This document shows, piece after piece, positions 23,502 to 31,808 of a stretch of DNA of 33,074 nucleotides. Positions within the stretch are counted from its first letter, which is position 1, and every line of letters starts with the position of its first letter. Origin of the DNA: JBGAQP01 sp044220635 (lineage in GTDB: Bacteria > Pseudomonadota > Gammaproteobacteria > Burkholderiales > Usitatibacteraceae); the NCBI GenBank assembly GCA_044220635.1, contig JBGAQP010000033.1, forward strand, positions 1 to 33,074. Reading direction: 5' to 3'. Under the pieces are notes generated by a model. That model did no database searches. It was not told where the DNA came from and worked only from the letters and a program-made list of their open reading frames with translations. A program made the position numbers and the translations under genes.

Positions 23502-24838
23502 GTCCCGCGCCGGTCGCGTTCGGCGAGGCGCTCCGCTTCTGGCTGAAGCTCGGCTTCGTGAGCTTCGGCGGTCCCGCGGGGCAGATCGCCATCATGCATC
23601 GCGAGCTCGTCGAGGCGCGTCGCTGGATCTCGGAGCGGCGCTTCCTCCACGCGCTCAACTACTGCATGGTGCTGCCCGGCCCCGAGGCGCAGCAGCTCGC
23701 GACCTACATCGGCTGGCTCCTGCACGGGACGCGGGGCGGGATCGTCGCCGGGACGCTCTTCGTGCTTCCCTCGCTCGCGATCCTCGTGGCGCTCTCCTGG
23801 CTCTACATGCGCTTCGGCGAGGTTCCGGCGATCGCGGCCCTGCTGGCAGGCGTGAAGCCCGCGGTCGTCGCGATCGTGCTCGCCGCGGCCGCGCGCATCG
23901 GCTCGCGGATCCTCCGGCACCGCGCGCTCTGGGCGGTCGCCGCGGCGGCCTTCCTCGCGCTCTTCGCCTTCTCCGTGCCCTTCCCCGCGGTCATCCTCGC
24001 CGCGGGGCTCGCCGGGCTCGCCGGGCGGCGCTGGGCGCCGCACGTCTTCGACGCGCCGACCCACTCCGCCGCGACCTCGGCCCCCCACGTGCCGGCCCTC
24101 CTCGACGATGCCACGCCCGCGCCCGCGCACGCCCGCATGTCGGCCGCGCGCATCGCGGTGATCGTCGCGACCGCCCTGGTCCTGTGGGGCGCGGCGCTGG
24201 GCGCTCTCGCGCTCGCCTGGGGCTGGCGCGGGGATTTCACGCAGATGGGCTGGTTCTTCACGAAGGCGGCGCTGGTCACTTTCGGCGGGGCCTACGCGGT
24301 ATTGCCCTACGTGCTCCAGGGCGCCGTGGAGCAGCACGGCTGGCTGAGCGCCACGCAGATGATCGACGGCCTCGCGCTCGGCGAGACCACCCCCGGCCCG
24401 CTCATCATGGTGGTCGCGTTCGTGGGATTCCTCGGCGGATGGACCAAGGCGCTTCTGGGGCCGGAGGCGCTCGTCGCGGCGGGCATCGCGGGCGCGGCCA
24501 TCGCCACCTTCTTCACCTTCCTGCCCTCGTTCCTGTTCATCCTTGCGGGCGGGCCCCTCGTCGAGCACACGCGCGGCGACCTGAAGCTCGCCGCCCCCCT
24601 CACCGCCATCACGGCGGCGGTGGTCGGCGTCATCGTGAATCTCGCGGTGTTCCTCGCCTGGCGCGTGTTCTGGCCCGAGGCCACGGCGCTCGCGCCGTTC
24701 TCGGGGCGATTCGACGCCCTCGCGGCCGCCATCGCGGCGGCGAGCCTCTACGCGCTCGTGCGCCGCGGGGTCGGGGTGATTCCGGTGATCGCCGGCGCAG
24801 GCCTCGCGGGCCTCGCCGCCTGGGCGCTCGGCGCCTAG
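23498..24838 (+). CDS. chrA: Chromate efflux transporter ChrA (CHR family, long form)
   Basis: 446 residues from GTG at 23498. Two homologous CHR halves: the first begins FWLKLGFVSFGGPAGQIAIM and contains YCMVLPGPEAQQLATYIGW; the second begins FFTKAALVTFGGAYAVLPYV and contains DGLALGETTPGPLIMVVAFVG. About ten membrane helices, with a hydrophilic His/Ala/Pro-rich linker near residues 180-215. The family exports chromate from the cytoplasm. It is coupled to the rhodanese-ChrB gene. Its stop overlaps moaC tail-to-tail by four bases, with no terminator between. Confidence 0.94.
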   Translation: MSPAPVAFGEALRFWLKLGFVSFGGPAGQIAIMHRELVEARRWISERRFLHALNYCMVLPGPEAQQLATYIGWLLHGTRGGIVAGTLFVLPSLAILVALSWLYMRFGEVPAIAALLAGVKPAVVAIVLAAAARIGSRILRHRALWAVAAAAFLALFAFSVPFPAVILAAGLAGLAGRRWAPHVFDAPTHSAATSAPHVPALLDDATPAPAHARMSAARIAVIVATALVLWGAALGALALAWGWRGDFTQMGWFFTKAALVTFGGAYAVLPYVLQGAVEQHGWLSATQMIDGLALGETTPGPLIMVVAFVGFLGGWTKALLGPEALVAAGIAGAAIATFFTFLPSFLFILAGGPLVEHTRGDLKLAAPLTAITAAVVGVIVNLAVFLAWRVFWPEATALAPFSGRFDALAAAIAAASLYALVRRGVGVIPVIAGAGLAGLAAWALGA

Positions 24839-25314
24839 GGCGCCCGGTAGTGCCCGGACTTGCCGCCCTGCTTCTCGAGCAGGCGGATGTCGCCCATCGT
24901 CATGCCGCGATCGACGGCCTTCACCATGTCGTAGATCGTGAGCAGCCCCACCTGCACCGCAGTGAGGGCCTCCATCTCCACGCCGGTCCTCGCCGTGCAC
25001 TCGACGGTCGCGCGGCACTCGATCCGCGCGCCGGGCTCGTCGGCCGTGAAGTCCACCGTCACCGCGGTGAGCGGCACCGGGTGGCAGAGCGGGACGAGGT
25101 CCGCCGTTCGCTTGGCCGCCTGGATGGCGGCGATGCGCGCCACGCCCAGCACGTCGCCCTTCCCGGCGCCCCCTGCGGCGATGAGCGCGAAGGTCTCGGG
25201 CTTCATGCGGATCGATCCCGTGGCGACGGCCACGCGGCGGGTCTCGGGCTTCGCGCCGACGTCCACCATGCGGGCCCTGCCGCCCGCGTCGAAATGGCTG
25301 AGCTTTTCCTTCAT
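24835..25314 (-). CDS. moaC: Cyclic pyranopterin monophosphate synthase MoaC
   Basis: 159 residues, standard length. Motifs: LSHFDAGGRARMVDVGAKP at the start, AKRTADLVPLCHPVPL in the centre, and TIYDMVKAVDRGMTMGDIRL with KQGGKSGHYR at the end, including the conserved Lys residues of the active site. With MoaA it makes the first molybdenum-cofactor intermediate from GTP. The ATG at 25314 has GGAG four bases ahead. No other moa/moe gene is in the window, so it is a lone gene here. It is divergent from the M48 protease gene across an 80-base gap that holds TACTAT on the minus strand as a -10 candidate. Confidence 0.96.
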   Translation of the reverse strand: MKEKLSHFDAGGRARMVDVGAKPETRRVAVATGSIRMKPETFALIAAGGAGKGDVLGVARIAAIQAAKRTADLVPLCHPVPLTAVTVDFTADEPGARIECRATVECTARTGVEMEALTAVQVGLLTIYDMVKAVDRGMTMGDIRLLEKQGGKSGHYRAP

Positions 25315-25394
25315 AATTCTCCGCAGGGCCCGCGGAACCCATCCGCCGCCCGCCCGTCATAGTAGCAGCTTGCCCCGAGGCCGCTTCTCCCGCC

Positions 25395-26855
25395 ATGCGC
25401 CGCCGAATCCTCCCCGCGTTGATCCTCGCCCTTTGCCTGCCCGCGCGCGCGCAGGGCCTGCCGGATCTCGGGGATGCCTCCTCGGCCTCGCTCTCGGACG
25501 CGCAGGAGCGCACGATCGGCAATCGCATCATGCGCGAGATCCGCGTCGATCCCCTCTACGTCGACGATCCCGAGATCAGCGACTATGTGAAAGCCCTCGG
25601 CGCGCGCCTGCTCTCGGCTTCCGATGTGCCCGCCCGCCCGCTGGAGTTCTTCGTCGTGCAGGACGAGGTCATCAACGCCTTCGCCCTCGTCGGCGGGCAC
25701 ATCGGCGTGCACTCGGGGCTGATCACCCTCACCATGAACGAGGCCGAGCTCGCCGGCGTGATCGCGCACGAGATCTCGCACATCCTCCAGCGCCACCAGG
25801 CGCGCATGATGCACGCCCAGCGCACCGGCCAGCTCGCCTCGCTCGCCGCGCTCGCCCTCGCGATCATCGCCGCGCAACGTGGCGGCAGCCAGAGCGGGCA
25901 GATCACGGAGGCCGCGGCCGCCTCCGCCGGCGCGCTCATGGCGCAGACCCAGCTCGACTACACGCGCGAGTACGAGCGCGAGGCCGACCGCGTGGGGATC
26001 ACGATCCTCGAGCGCGCCGGCTACGACCCGCGCGGCATGGTGAGCTTCTTCGACCGGATGCTGCGCGCCAACCGCCTCAACGAGTTCAAGAGCGCGCCCG
26101 CGTACCTGCGCACGCATCCGCTCACCACGGAGCGCATCGCCGAGATGCAGGACCGCATCGAGCGCATGAGCCCGAAGCTGGTCCCGGACAGCTTCGAGTA
26201 CCGCCTCGCCCGGGCGAAGCTGCTCGCCCTCGCGGGCTCGCCCGGCGACGCCGTCAAGGTGTTCCGCGCGAAGCTCGAGGACCGGACCGTCGTGCGCCCG
26301 CGCGAGGACGTCTACGGCCTCGCGCTCGCGCTGCTTCGTGCCCGCGATTTCGAGGGCGCATGGAAGACGCTCGCGCCCTTGCGTGAGAGCGGCGCCCAGC
26401 ACCCCGCCTTCGAGCGGCTCGCCGCCCAGATCCGCGCCGACGAGGGGCGCCGCGACGAGGCCTTCGCGATCTACAAGGCGGCGCTGCGCGGCCACCCGAA
26501 CCACCGCGGCCTCGTCTACGGCTACCTGGACCTGCTCCTCCAGGCCGGCCGCCCGGACGAGGCGCTCGCGGACCTCCGGGAGCGGCTGCGCAACGTCCAA
26601 GACGACCCGAAGCTCTACGAGCTGCAGGCGCGCGCCTACGAGGCCACGGGGCGGCGGGTGCCCCAGCATCGCGCGCTCGCCGAGGCGTATTTCCGGCGCG
26701 GCAACCTCGCCGCCGCCGTCGACCAGCTCGAGATCGCGGTCAAGGTGAAGGGCAGCGATTTCTACGAGCTCTCGAGCGCGGAGGCCCGCCTGCGGGAGCT
26801 GCGCGCCCTGCTCGAGAACGAGCGGACCGCCGAGAAGGCGCTGAAGATCAGCTGA
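25395..26855 (+). CDS. BepA-like M48 family metalloprotease with TPR repeats
   Basis: 486 residues. Signal peptide MRRRILPALILALCLPARAQ, with probable cleavage after ARA or AQ, so it acts in the periplasm. Zinc site HEISH at 125-129, with third ligand E196 in EREADRVG. The FALVGGHIGVHSGLI region is typical of BepA/YfgC. After residue ~260 the protein is built of helical TPR-like pairs (RPREDVYGLALALLRARDF, HPNHRGLVYGYLDLLLQAGR). E. coli BepA degrades stalled outer-membrane proteins and helps LptD assembly. Its TGA shares a base with the soxX ATG (TGATG), so the two are coupled, an unexpected pairing. Confidence 0.92.
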   Translation: MRRRILPALILALCLPARAQGLPDLGDASSASLSDAQERTIGNRIMREIRVDPLYVDDPEISDYVKALGARLLSASDVPARPLEFFVVQDEVINAFALVGGHIGVHSGLITLTMNEAELAGVIAHEISHILQRHQARMMHAQRTGQLASLAALALAIIAAQRGGSQSGQITEAAAASAGALMAQTQLDYTREYEREADRVGITILERAGYDPRGMVSFFDRMLRANRLNEFKSAPAYLRTHPLTTERIAEMQDRIERMSPKLVPDSFEYRLARAKLLALAGSPGDAVKVFRAKLEDRTVVRPREDVYGLALALLRARDFEGAWKTLAPLRESGAQHPAFERLAAQIRADEGRRDEAFAIYKAALRGHPNHRGLVYGYLDLLLQAGRPDEALADLRERLRNVQDDPKLYELQARAYEATGRRVPQHRALAEAYFRRGNLAAAVDQLEIAVKVKGSDFYELSSAEARLRELRALLENERTAEKALKIS

Positions 26856-27196
26856 TGCGAGCCGCCGTCCTCCTCGCCCTCGGCGCCTGCCTTGGCGTCG
26901 TTCCCGCCCTCGCCCAGGGCGACGATGCGCGTGCGCTCTTCGCGCGCGCCGACAAGGGGCGTTGCATCGCCTGCCACCGGGTTCCGGAGGGCGCCGGGCC
27001 GGCCACCCGCTCCGACCTCGGCCCCGCCCTCGAAGGCACGCGCATGCGCGCGCTCGGGCGCGAGGCGTTGCGCGAGACGATCGAGGACCCCACGAAGGCG
27101 AACCCGGCGACGGTGATGCCACCCTACGGCCGCCATCGGATCCTCACGCCCGAGGAGATCGACCGGCTGGTCGAGTACCTCCATGCGCTGCCCTGA
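26855..27196 (+). CDS. soxX: SoxX-type monoheme c-type cytochrome
   Basis: 113 residues. Signal peptide MRAAVLLALGACLGVVPALA ending before QGDD. One heme site CIACH (about 37-41). Family pattern continues with GPATRSDLGPALEG and the distal methionine in ANPATVMPPYGRHRILTPEE. SoxX pairs with SoxA in the periplasm to attach thiosulfate to the SoxYZ carrier by oxidative coupling. It overlaps the M48 protease stop by one base and soxA by 14 bases. soxYZ, soxB and soxCD are not in this window. Short size and the MPPYGRH motif favour SoxX over a generic cytochrome c. Confidence 0.9.
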   Translation: MRAAVLLALGACLGVVPALAQGDDARALFARADKGRCIACHRVPEGAGPATRSDLGPALEGTRMRALGREALRETIEDPTKANPATVMPPYGRHRILTPEEIDRLVEYLHALP

Positions 27197-28016
27197 GGCG
27201 CTGCGGGCCCTCGCGCTCGCCGCCGGCCTCGCTGCGGCCCTTGCGGCCCACGCGGGCGCGGAACAGGTGCGAGCGTCGCTCGCCTCCCGGCTGCAGCAGC
27301 AACTGCCCGCGCTTTCCCCGCCGGACTACACCCTCGGCGCGGGCGCCTTCGACGCCGAGCTGCAGGCGAGGATCGAGGAAGGCACGGCGGGAGTGCCTGC
27401 CACCGGCATCGTCGAAGCCGGCCGGAGAATCTGGACGCGCAAATTCAGGAACGGCCGCAGCCTCGCGGGATGCTTCCCGAACGGCGGCCGGAGAATCGCC
27501 GCCGCCTACCCGCAGTTCGACGCGCGCCTGAAGCGCGTGGTGACGCTCGAGATGGCGATCAACCAGTGCCTGAAGACGCACGGCGAGCCCCTGCTCGATG
27601 CCTCCGACCCCGATGCCATGGGCGCGGTTTCCGCCTACGTCCGTTCGCTGTCCGACGGCCGGAAGATGGCCGTGCGCGTGCCCGCCGCCGCCGAGGAGCG
27701 ATTCGAGCAGGGGCGGCGGCTGTACTTCACGCGCCTCGGCCAGCAGAACTTCGCCTGCGCCTCCTGCCACGTGCAGGGCGCGGGCCGCCGATTCGCCGAC
27801 GTGCCGCTCTCCCCGGCCATCGGACAGGCGACGCACTGGCCCGTGATCCGCGACGGCCGCGCGATCACGCTGCACTCGCGCATGCGCGAGTGCCTGGAGC
27901 TCATGGGCGCCGCGCCCTTCCCCGCCGGATCCGACGAACTGAACCACCTCGAGTACTTCCTCGCCTATCTCTCCAACGGATTGCCGCTCAAGGCCAACGT
28001 CTGGCGGCCCCGCTAG
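27183..28016 (+). CDS. soxA: SoxA-type c-type cytochrome, single-heme form
   Basis: 277 residues. Signal peptide to about residue 26 (ALAAHAGA). SoxA domain: GRSLAGCFPNGG, LEMAINQCLKTHGEPLL and heme site CASCH at 192-196, followed by HSRMRECLELMG, whose C237 corresponds to the distal cysteine ligand (persulfide-modified in studied SoxA). The N-terminal heme site of diheme SoxA is lost: C97 and C129 remain as single cysteines, probably a disulfide as in monoheme relatives. The ATG at 27183 lies inside soxX. It is the last gene of the protease-soxX-soxA unit; a hairpin follows at 28048-28067. Confidence 0.92.
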   Translation: MRCPEALRALALAAGLAAALAAHAGAEQVRASLASRLQQQLPALSPPDYTLGAGAFDAELQARIEEGTAGVPATGIVEAGRRIWTRKFRNGRSLAGCFPNGGRRIAAAYPQFDARLKRVVTLEMAINQCLKTHGEPLLDASDPDAMGAVSAYVRSLSDGRKMAVRVPAAAEERFEQGRRLYFTRLGQQNFACASCHVQGAGRRFADVPLSPAIGQATHWPVIRDGRAITLHSRMRECLELMGAAPFPAGSDELNHLEYFLAYLSNGLPLKANVWRPR

Positions 28017-28032
28017 CGGCGGGCCGCCAGGT

Positions 28033-28047
28033 GTAACCGGATGTAAA
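28033..28047 (+). promoter_or_regulatory. CpxR-like direct repeat upstream of the efflux operon
   Basis: GTAAC-N5-GTAAA matches the CpxR consensus GTAAA-N5-GTAAA with one mismatch. It lies 81 bases before the macA-like start and about 30 bases before a TAAAAT (28078-28083) that could be its -10 box. A response regulator of the OmpR type is a natural controller for such a pump, but a 15-base match can occur by chance. Confidence 0.35.
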
Positions 28048-28067
28048 CGCCGGGCACTGTCCCGGCG
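28048..28067 (+). terminator. Hairpin between soxA and the efflux operon
   Basis: CGCCGGG and CCCGGCG form a perfect seven-pair stem with a six-base loop, 31 bases past the soxA stop. No U-tract follows, so it may be a weak or Rho-assisted terminator, or part of the promoter region of the next operon. Confidence 0.4.
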
Positions 28068-28113
28068 CGCGCTCCTCTAAAATGACGGTTTCTCCCGACT
28101 CGCGAGCCCCAAG

Positions 28114-29286
28114 GTGAAGCGCCTGCTGCGTCCCATCGTCCTCGTCCCCGTCGCGCTCGTCCTCGCCGCGATCGTCGCCTGGGCCCTGTGGCAGAAGGAG
28201 GGCGGTCGCGAGAAGGCGGAGCGCTGGCGCCTCGAGAGCGTGGACCGGGGCGACGTCGTCGCGATCATCTCGGCCAACGGCAATCTCAATCCCGTCACCT
28301 CGGTCGTCGTCGGGACGCAGGTCTCGGGATCGATCCTGCGGCTGCACGCGGACTTCAACAGCCTCGTGAAGGAAGGGCAGCTCCTCGCGGAGCTCGATCC
28401 CTCGCTCTTCAATGCCTCGGTCGCCTCGAGCCAGGCGAACCTCAACGCGGCGCAATCGGCCCTGCGGCTCGCCGAGACCAAGGAGGCGCGCACGCGCTCC
28501 CTCGTCGGCAAGGGATTCATCTCCCAGGCGGAGCTCGACACGGCGGTCAAGGAGCTCGAGGCCGCGCGCTCCCAGGTCGAGGTCGCGAAGGCCCAGCTCG
28601 AGCGCGACCGGACCAACCTGCGCTACACCGTCATCCGCTCGCCGATCTCGGGCGTGGTCGTCGCGCGCAACGTCGAGGTCGGGCAGACGGTCGCGGCGAG
28701 CTTCAACACGCCGACGCTCTTCCAGATCGCGAAGGACCTGCGCGAGATGCAGATCGAGACGAGCATCGCGGAGGCCGACGTCGGGGGTCTGAAGGAGGGC
28801 CTGCCCGCGCGTTTCCGGGTCGACGCCTTCCCGGGCCAGTTCTTCCGCGGCGCCGTGAGGCAGGTCCGGCTCAACCCGACGATCCAGTCGAACGTGGTCA
28901 CCTACACCGTGATCGTCTCCGCCGACAACGCGGAGGGCAAGCTCAAGCCCGGCATGACCGCCTACGTCCAGATCACCACGAGCCGGCGCGACGGCGTCCT
29001 GCGCGTTCCCAACGCCGCGCTTCGCTTCCGGCCTGCGGCCGAGCCCGGAAGCGCGGCCGAGAAGGGTGCGCCCGCCAAGGGCGCCGGGATGCGGCGCGAA
29101 GGCCCGTCGCAGCGCGTCTACAAGCTCGTCGAGGGCAAGCCCGTCGCCGTCCCGGTGAAGACGGGCATCTCGGACTCCTCGTTCACCGAGATCGTCGAGG
29201 GCGAGGTTCGCGAGGGCGACAAGGTCGTGACCCGCGATCTCGCCGCCCAGGCCCAGCAACCGCAGGTGCGCGTGCGGATGTTCTAG
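28114..29286 (+). CDS. macA: MacA-like periplasmic adaptor (membrane fusion protein)
   Basis: 390 residues from a GTG at 28114. One N-terminal membrane anchor (IVLVPVALVLAAIVAWAL). A split lipoyl domain (ANGNLNPVTSVVVGTQVSG and RYTVIRSPISGVVVARNVEV) flanks a coiled-coil hairpin (about 100-165, rich in A/L/E/R). Beta-barrel and membrane-proximal domains follow, including KPGMTAYVQITTS. Such adaptors join an inner-membrane MacB-type ABC pump to a TolC-like channel for export of macrolides, peptides or lipids. The ATPase gene begins five bases after its stop. No TolC gene is in the window. The exact substrate is unknown, so the symbol is by family. Confidence 0.88.
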   Translation: MKRLLRPIVLVPVALVLAAIVAWALWQKEGGREKAERWRLESVDRGDVVAIISANGNLNPVTSVVVGTQVSGSILRLHADFNSLVKEGQLLAELDPSLFNASVASSQANLNAAQSALRLAETKEARTRSLVGKGFISQAELDTAVKELEAARSQVEVAKAQLERDRTNLRYTVIRSPISGVVVARNVEVGQTVAASFNTPTLFQIAKDLREMQIETSIAEADVGGLKEGLPARFRVDAFPGQFFRGAVRQVRLNPTIQSNVVTYTVIVSADNAEGKLKPGMTAYVQITTSRRDGVLRVPNAALRFRPAAEPGSAAEKGAPAKGAGMRREGPSQRVYKLVEGKPVAVPVKTGISDSSFTEIVEGEVREGDKVVTRDLAAQAQQPQVRVRMF

Positions 29287-29291
29287 CGCCC

Positions 29292-30005
29292 ATGGCCGGC
29301 CGCTTCATCGAGGTCGAGGGCCTCGGCAAGCAGTACGAGACCGCGGCGACGGACACCCCGCCGGCGCTCGAGGGCGTCACGCTCGCCATCGAGGCGGGCG
29401 AGTTCGTGGCCGTGATGGGCCCCTCGGGGTCGGGGAAGTCGACCTTCATGAACATCCTCGGCCTGCTCGACGCGCCCACCTGGGGCCGCTACCGCCTGAA
29501 CGGCCAGGACGTCGCGGGGCTCTCGACGGACGAACTCGCCGCCATGCGCAACCGGGTCTTCGGCTTCGTCTTCCAGGGCTTCAACCTGCTCAAGCGCATC
29601 ACCGCCGCGGAGAACGTGGCGCTGCCCATGACCTACGCGGGCATCGGCCGCGTCGAGCGCCGCCGCCGGGCGACGGAGCTCCTCGCGCGCATGGGCCTGG
29701 AGCGCTTCGCCGACACCCTGCCCAACCGCCTCTCCGGGGGCCAGCAGCAGCGCGTGGCGATCGCGCGCGCGCTCGCCAACCGCCCCCAGCTCATCCTCGC
29801 CGACGAGCCCACGGGCAACCTCGACACGAAGACCAGCGAGGAGATCATGGCCGTCTTCTCCGAGCTCAACCGCGATACCGGCGTGACGATCCTGCTCGTG
29901 ACCCACGAGCACGACATCGCACGCTTCGCGCGCCGCCTCATCCGCTTCAAGGACGGCCACGTCGTGCACGATGGCGCCGTCGTGCGCGAGGAGGCCGCCG
30001 AGTGA
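29292..30005 (+). CDS. MacB-type ABC transporter ATP-binding protein
   Basis: 237 residues. Walker A GPSGSGKST near 43-51, Q-loop FGFVFQGFNLL near 95, signature LSGGQQQRVAIARAL near 147, Walker B LILADEPTGNLD near 168, and the H-loop LLVTHEHD near 200. This is the LolD/MacB subfamily (DEPTGNLDTKTSEEIM). It is a stand-alone ATPase, unlike E. coli MacB where the ATPase and permease are one chain. Its stop overlaps the permease start (GTGA at 30002-30005), so the two are made in step. Confidence 0.94.
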   Translation: MAGRFIEVEGLGKQYETAATDTPPALEGVTLAIEAGEFVAVMGPSGSGKSTFMNILGLLDAPTWGRYRLNGQDVAGLSTDELAAMRNRVFGFVFQGFNLLKRITAAENVALPMTYAGIGRVERRRRATELLARMGLERFADTLPNRLSGGQQQRVAIARALANRPQLILADEPTGNLDTKTSEEIMAVFSELNRDTGVTILLVTHEHDIARFARRLIRFKDGHVVHDGAVVREEAAE

Positions 30006-31225
30006 ACGTCCCCGCCGTCGCCTTCGAGGCGCTGCGCTCGCTCGGCGCGAACAAGCTGCGCACCGGGCTCACCATGCTCGGGATGATCATCGGCGTGGCC
30101 GCGGTGGTGCTGATGATCGCCGTCGGCGGCGGCGCCCAGTCCACGGTGAACCGCGCGGTCGCCTCCATGGGAAGCAACCTGCTCGTGGTCCTCTCCGGGA
30201 GCACCGCGAGCGGCGGGCTGCGCGTGGGCTCCGGAAACGCCCCCACCCTCACGACGGGGGATGCGGAGGCGATCGCGCGCCTGCCGGGCATCTCCGCCGT
30301 GGCGCCGGTCTTTCCGGGAGGCGCCCAGATCGCCTACGGGATCAACAACTGGGGCACGCAGGTCTGGGGCGTCACGCCCGAGTACACGGCGGTGCGCGAC
30401 TGGCCGGTCGAATCGGGCGAGCCGATCACCGAGACCGACATCCGCAGCGCGACGCGCGTGGCGCTCGTCGGCGCGACCATCGTCGAGAAGCTCTTCCTCG
30501 ACGAGGATCCCGTCGGCAAGACCCTGCGCATCCGCGGCCAGCCCTTCCAGGTGATCGGCATCCTGAAGAAGAAGGGGCAGAGCCTCGACGGCCGCGACCA
30601 GGACGACACGATCTTCGTGCCGATCACCACGGCGCAGAGCAAGCTCTTCGGCAACCGCTTCCCGGGGACGGTGCGGTTCATGTTCGTGCAGGCCGAGAGC
30701 GGCGAGGCCACGACGGTGGCCGAGCAGGACATCAACGCGCTGCTCCGGCAGCGCCACCGCATCCAGCCCGACGCGGACGACGATTTCACGGTGCGCAACC
30801 TCACGCAGGTGGCGGAGGCGGCCGCGGGGACGGCGCGGGTGCTCTCCCTCATGCTCGGGGCCATCGGCTCGATCTCGCTCGTCGTGGGCGGGATCGGCAT
30901 CATGAACATCATGCTGGTCTCGGTCACCGAGCGCACGCGCGAGATCGGCATCCGCATGGCGATCGGGGCCCGGCGCCGCGACGTGCTCGCCCAGTTCCTC
31001 CTGGAGGCGCTCCTCATCTGCACCGTCGGCGGCGTGATCGGAATCCTGATCGGCGTCGTCGGGGCGCTCGTCGTGGGCCGCGCGATGCAGATCGAGGTCG
31101 AACTCTCCGCGCGCGTGGCGCTCATCGCATTCGCCGTCTCCGGAGCGACGGGGATCTTCTTCGGGTTCTGGCCCGCGCGCCGCGCCGCGGGTCTGAGGCC
31201 CGTCGAGGCGCTGCGCTACGAATGA
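30002..31225 (+). CDS. MacB-type FtsX-like ABC permease
   Basis: 407 residues from a GTG at 30002. The first membrane helix (TMLGMIIGVAAVVLMIAVGG, about 23-43) is followed by a ~230-residue periplasmic MacB_PCD domain. Three C-terminal helices then form the FtsX fold (SLVVGGIGIMNIMLVSVTER near 300, FLLEALLICTVGGVIGILIG near 345, and IAFAVSGATGIFFGFWPARR near 378). The TERTREIGIRMAIGARRRDV coupling segment is the classic MacB/LolC contact with the ATPase. Family pumps act by mechanotransmission on periplasmic substrates. It is the last gene of the three-gene operon and ends just before a strong palindromic terminator. Confidence 0.93.
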   Translation: MNVPAVAFEALRSLGANKLRTGLTMLGMIIGVAAVVLMIAVGGGAQSTVNRAVASMGSNLLVVLSGSTASGGLRVGSGNAPTLTTGDAEAIARLPGISAVAPVFPGGAQIAYGINNWGTQVWGVTPEYTAVRDWPVESGEPITETDIRSATRVALVGATIVEKLFLDEDPVGKTLRIRGQPFQVIGILKKKGQSLDGRDQDDTIFVPITTAQSKLFGNRFPGTVRFMFVQAESGEATTVAEQDINALLRQRHRIQPDADDDFTVRNLTQVAEAAAGTARVLSLMLGAIGSISLVVGGIGIMNIMLVSVTERTREIGIRMAIGARRRDVLAQFLLEALLICTVGGVIGILIGVVGALVVGRAMQIEVELSARVALIAFAVSGATGIFFGFWPARRAAGLRPVEALRYE

Positions 31226-31243
31226 GCGGGACCTGAAAAGAAG

Positions 31244-31265
31244 AAGGGCGGGATATCCCGCCCTT
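31244..31265. terminator. Bidirectional terminator between the efflux operon and the pilin gene
   Basis: AAGGGCGGGA-TA-TCCCGCCCTT is a perfect 10-pair inverted repeat, 18 bases after the permease stop and 33 bases beyond the pilin stop on the other strand. Read on the minus strand it is followed by CTTCTTTTC, a pyrimidine-rich tail. It fits termination of both convergent units. Confidence 0.75.
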
Positions 31266-31298
31266 CCGGTGCTTCATGCAGCGACTGCCTCTACCGGC

Positions 31299-31748
31299 TT
31301 AGGCCTGGCGGCAGTTGGCCGGGAAGAACTTGTAGTCGGCCGCGGCGGCGTTCGTGCCGCACTTCCACGAGCCGATCGTGTCCGTGCCGACGGCCGGCAC
31401 GCCCGGGGTCTTCTCGGCCTCGAGGTACAGGAGCTTGCCGTTCACGTTCGTGTCGATGTTCTGGATCGTGACTTCGATCTTGCCGCCGTTGGTGGCGGTG
31501 GCGGCGGTGTACGTCGTGGTCGCCACGGAGCAGCCCGCTTCGGTCACGTTGGCCGGGAAGGCGTTCTTGGCGGCGACGAACTCCTGGAAGGAGGTCTTGC
31601 ACGCGCCGGCGACCGCCGCGACTTCCGTGATCTTCGAACGCTTCAGGTAGTCCTGGTACGCGGGAATGGCGACCGCGGCCAGAATGCCGATGATCGCGAC
31701 CACGATCATCAGTTCGATCAGGGTGAAGCCTTGCTGGATCTTTTTCAT
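31299..31748 (-). CDS. pilA: Type IV pilin (major pilin-like)
   Basis: 149 residues from the ATG at 31748, preceded by AGGAAA. Short basic leader MKKIQQG, cleaved by PilD before F8, then the hydrophobic stalk helix FTLIELMIVVAIIGILAAVA with E5 of the mature chain. The globular part is Thr/Ala-rich. Four cysteines (C50, C73, C130, C146) could form two disulfides; the last two enclose the usual C-terminal D-region. Pilins of this kind build retractile fibres for twitching, adhesion or DNA uptake. It is driven by a sigma54 promoter, as PilSR-regulated pilA genes are. It has a single-gene layout with a terminator on its 3' side. Confidence 0.94.
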   Translation of the reverse strand: MKKIQQGFTLIELMIVVAIIGILAAVAIPAYQDYLKRSKITEVAAVAGACKTSFQEFVAAKNAFPANVTEAGCSVATTTYTAATATNGGKIEVTIQNIDTNVNGKLLYLEAEKTPGVPAVGTDTIGSWKCGTNAAAADYKFFPANCRQA

Positions 31749-31808
31749 GAAATTTCCTAGGTAAGTGTAGGGGTGCAGGCCACACCGCTGAGTGTGCGTC
31801 CTCCGGTA

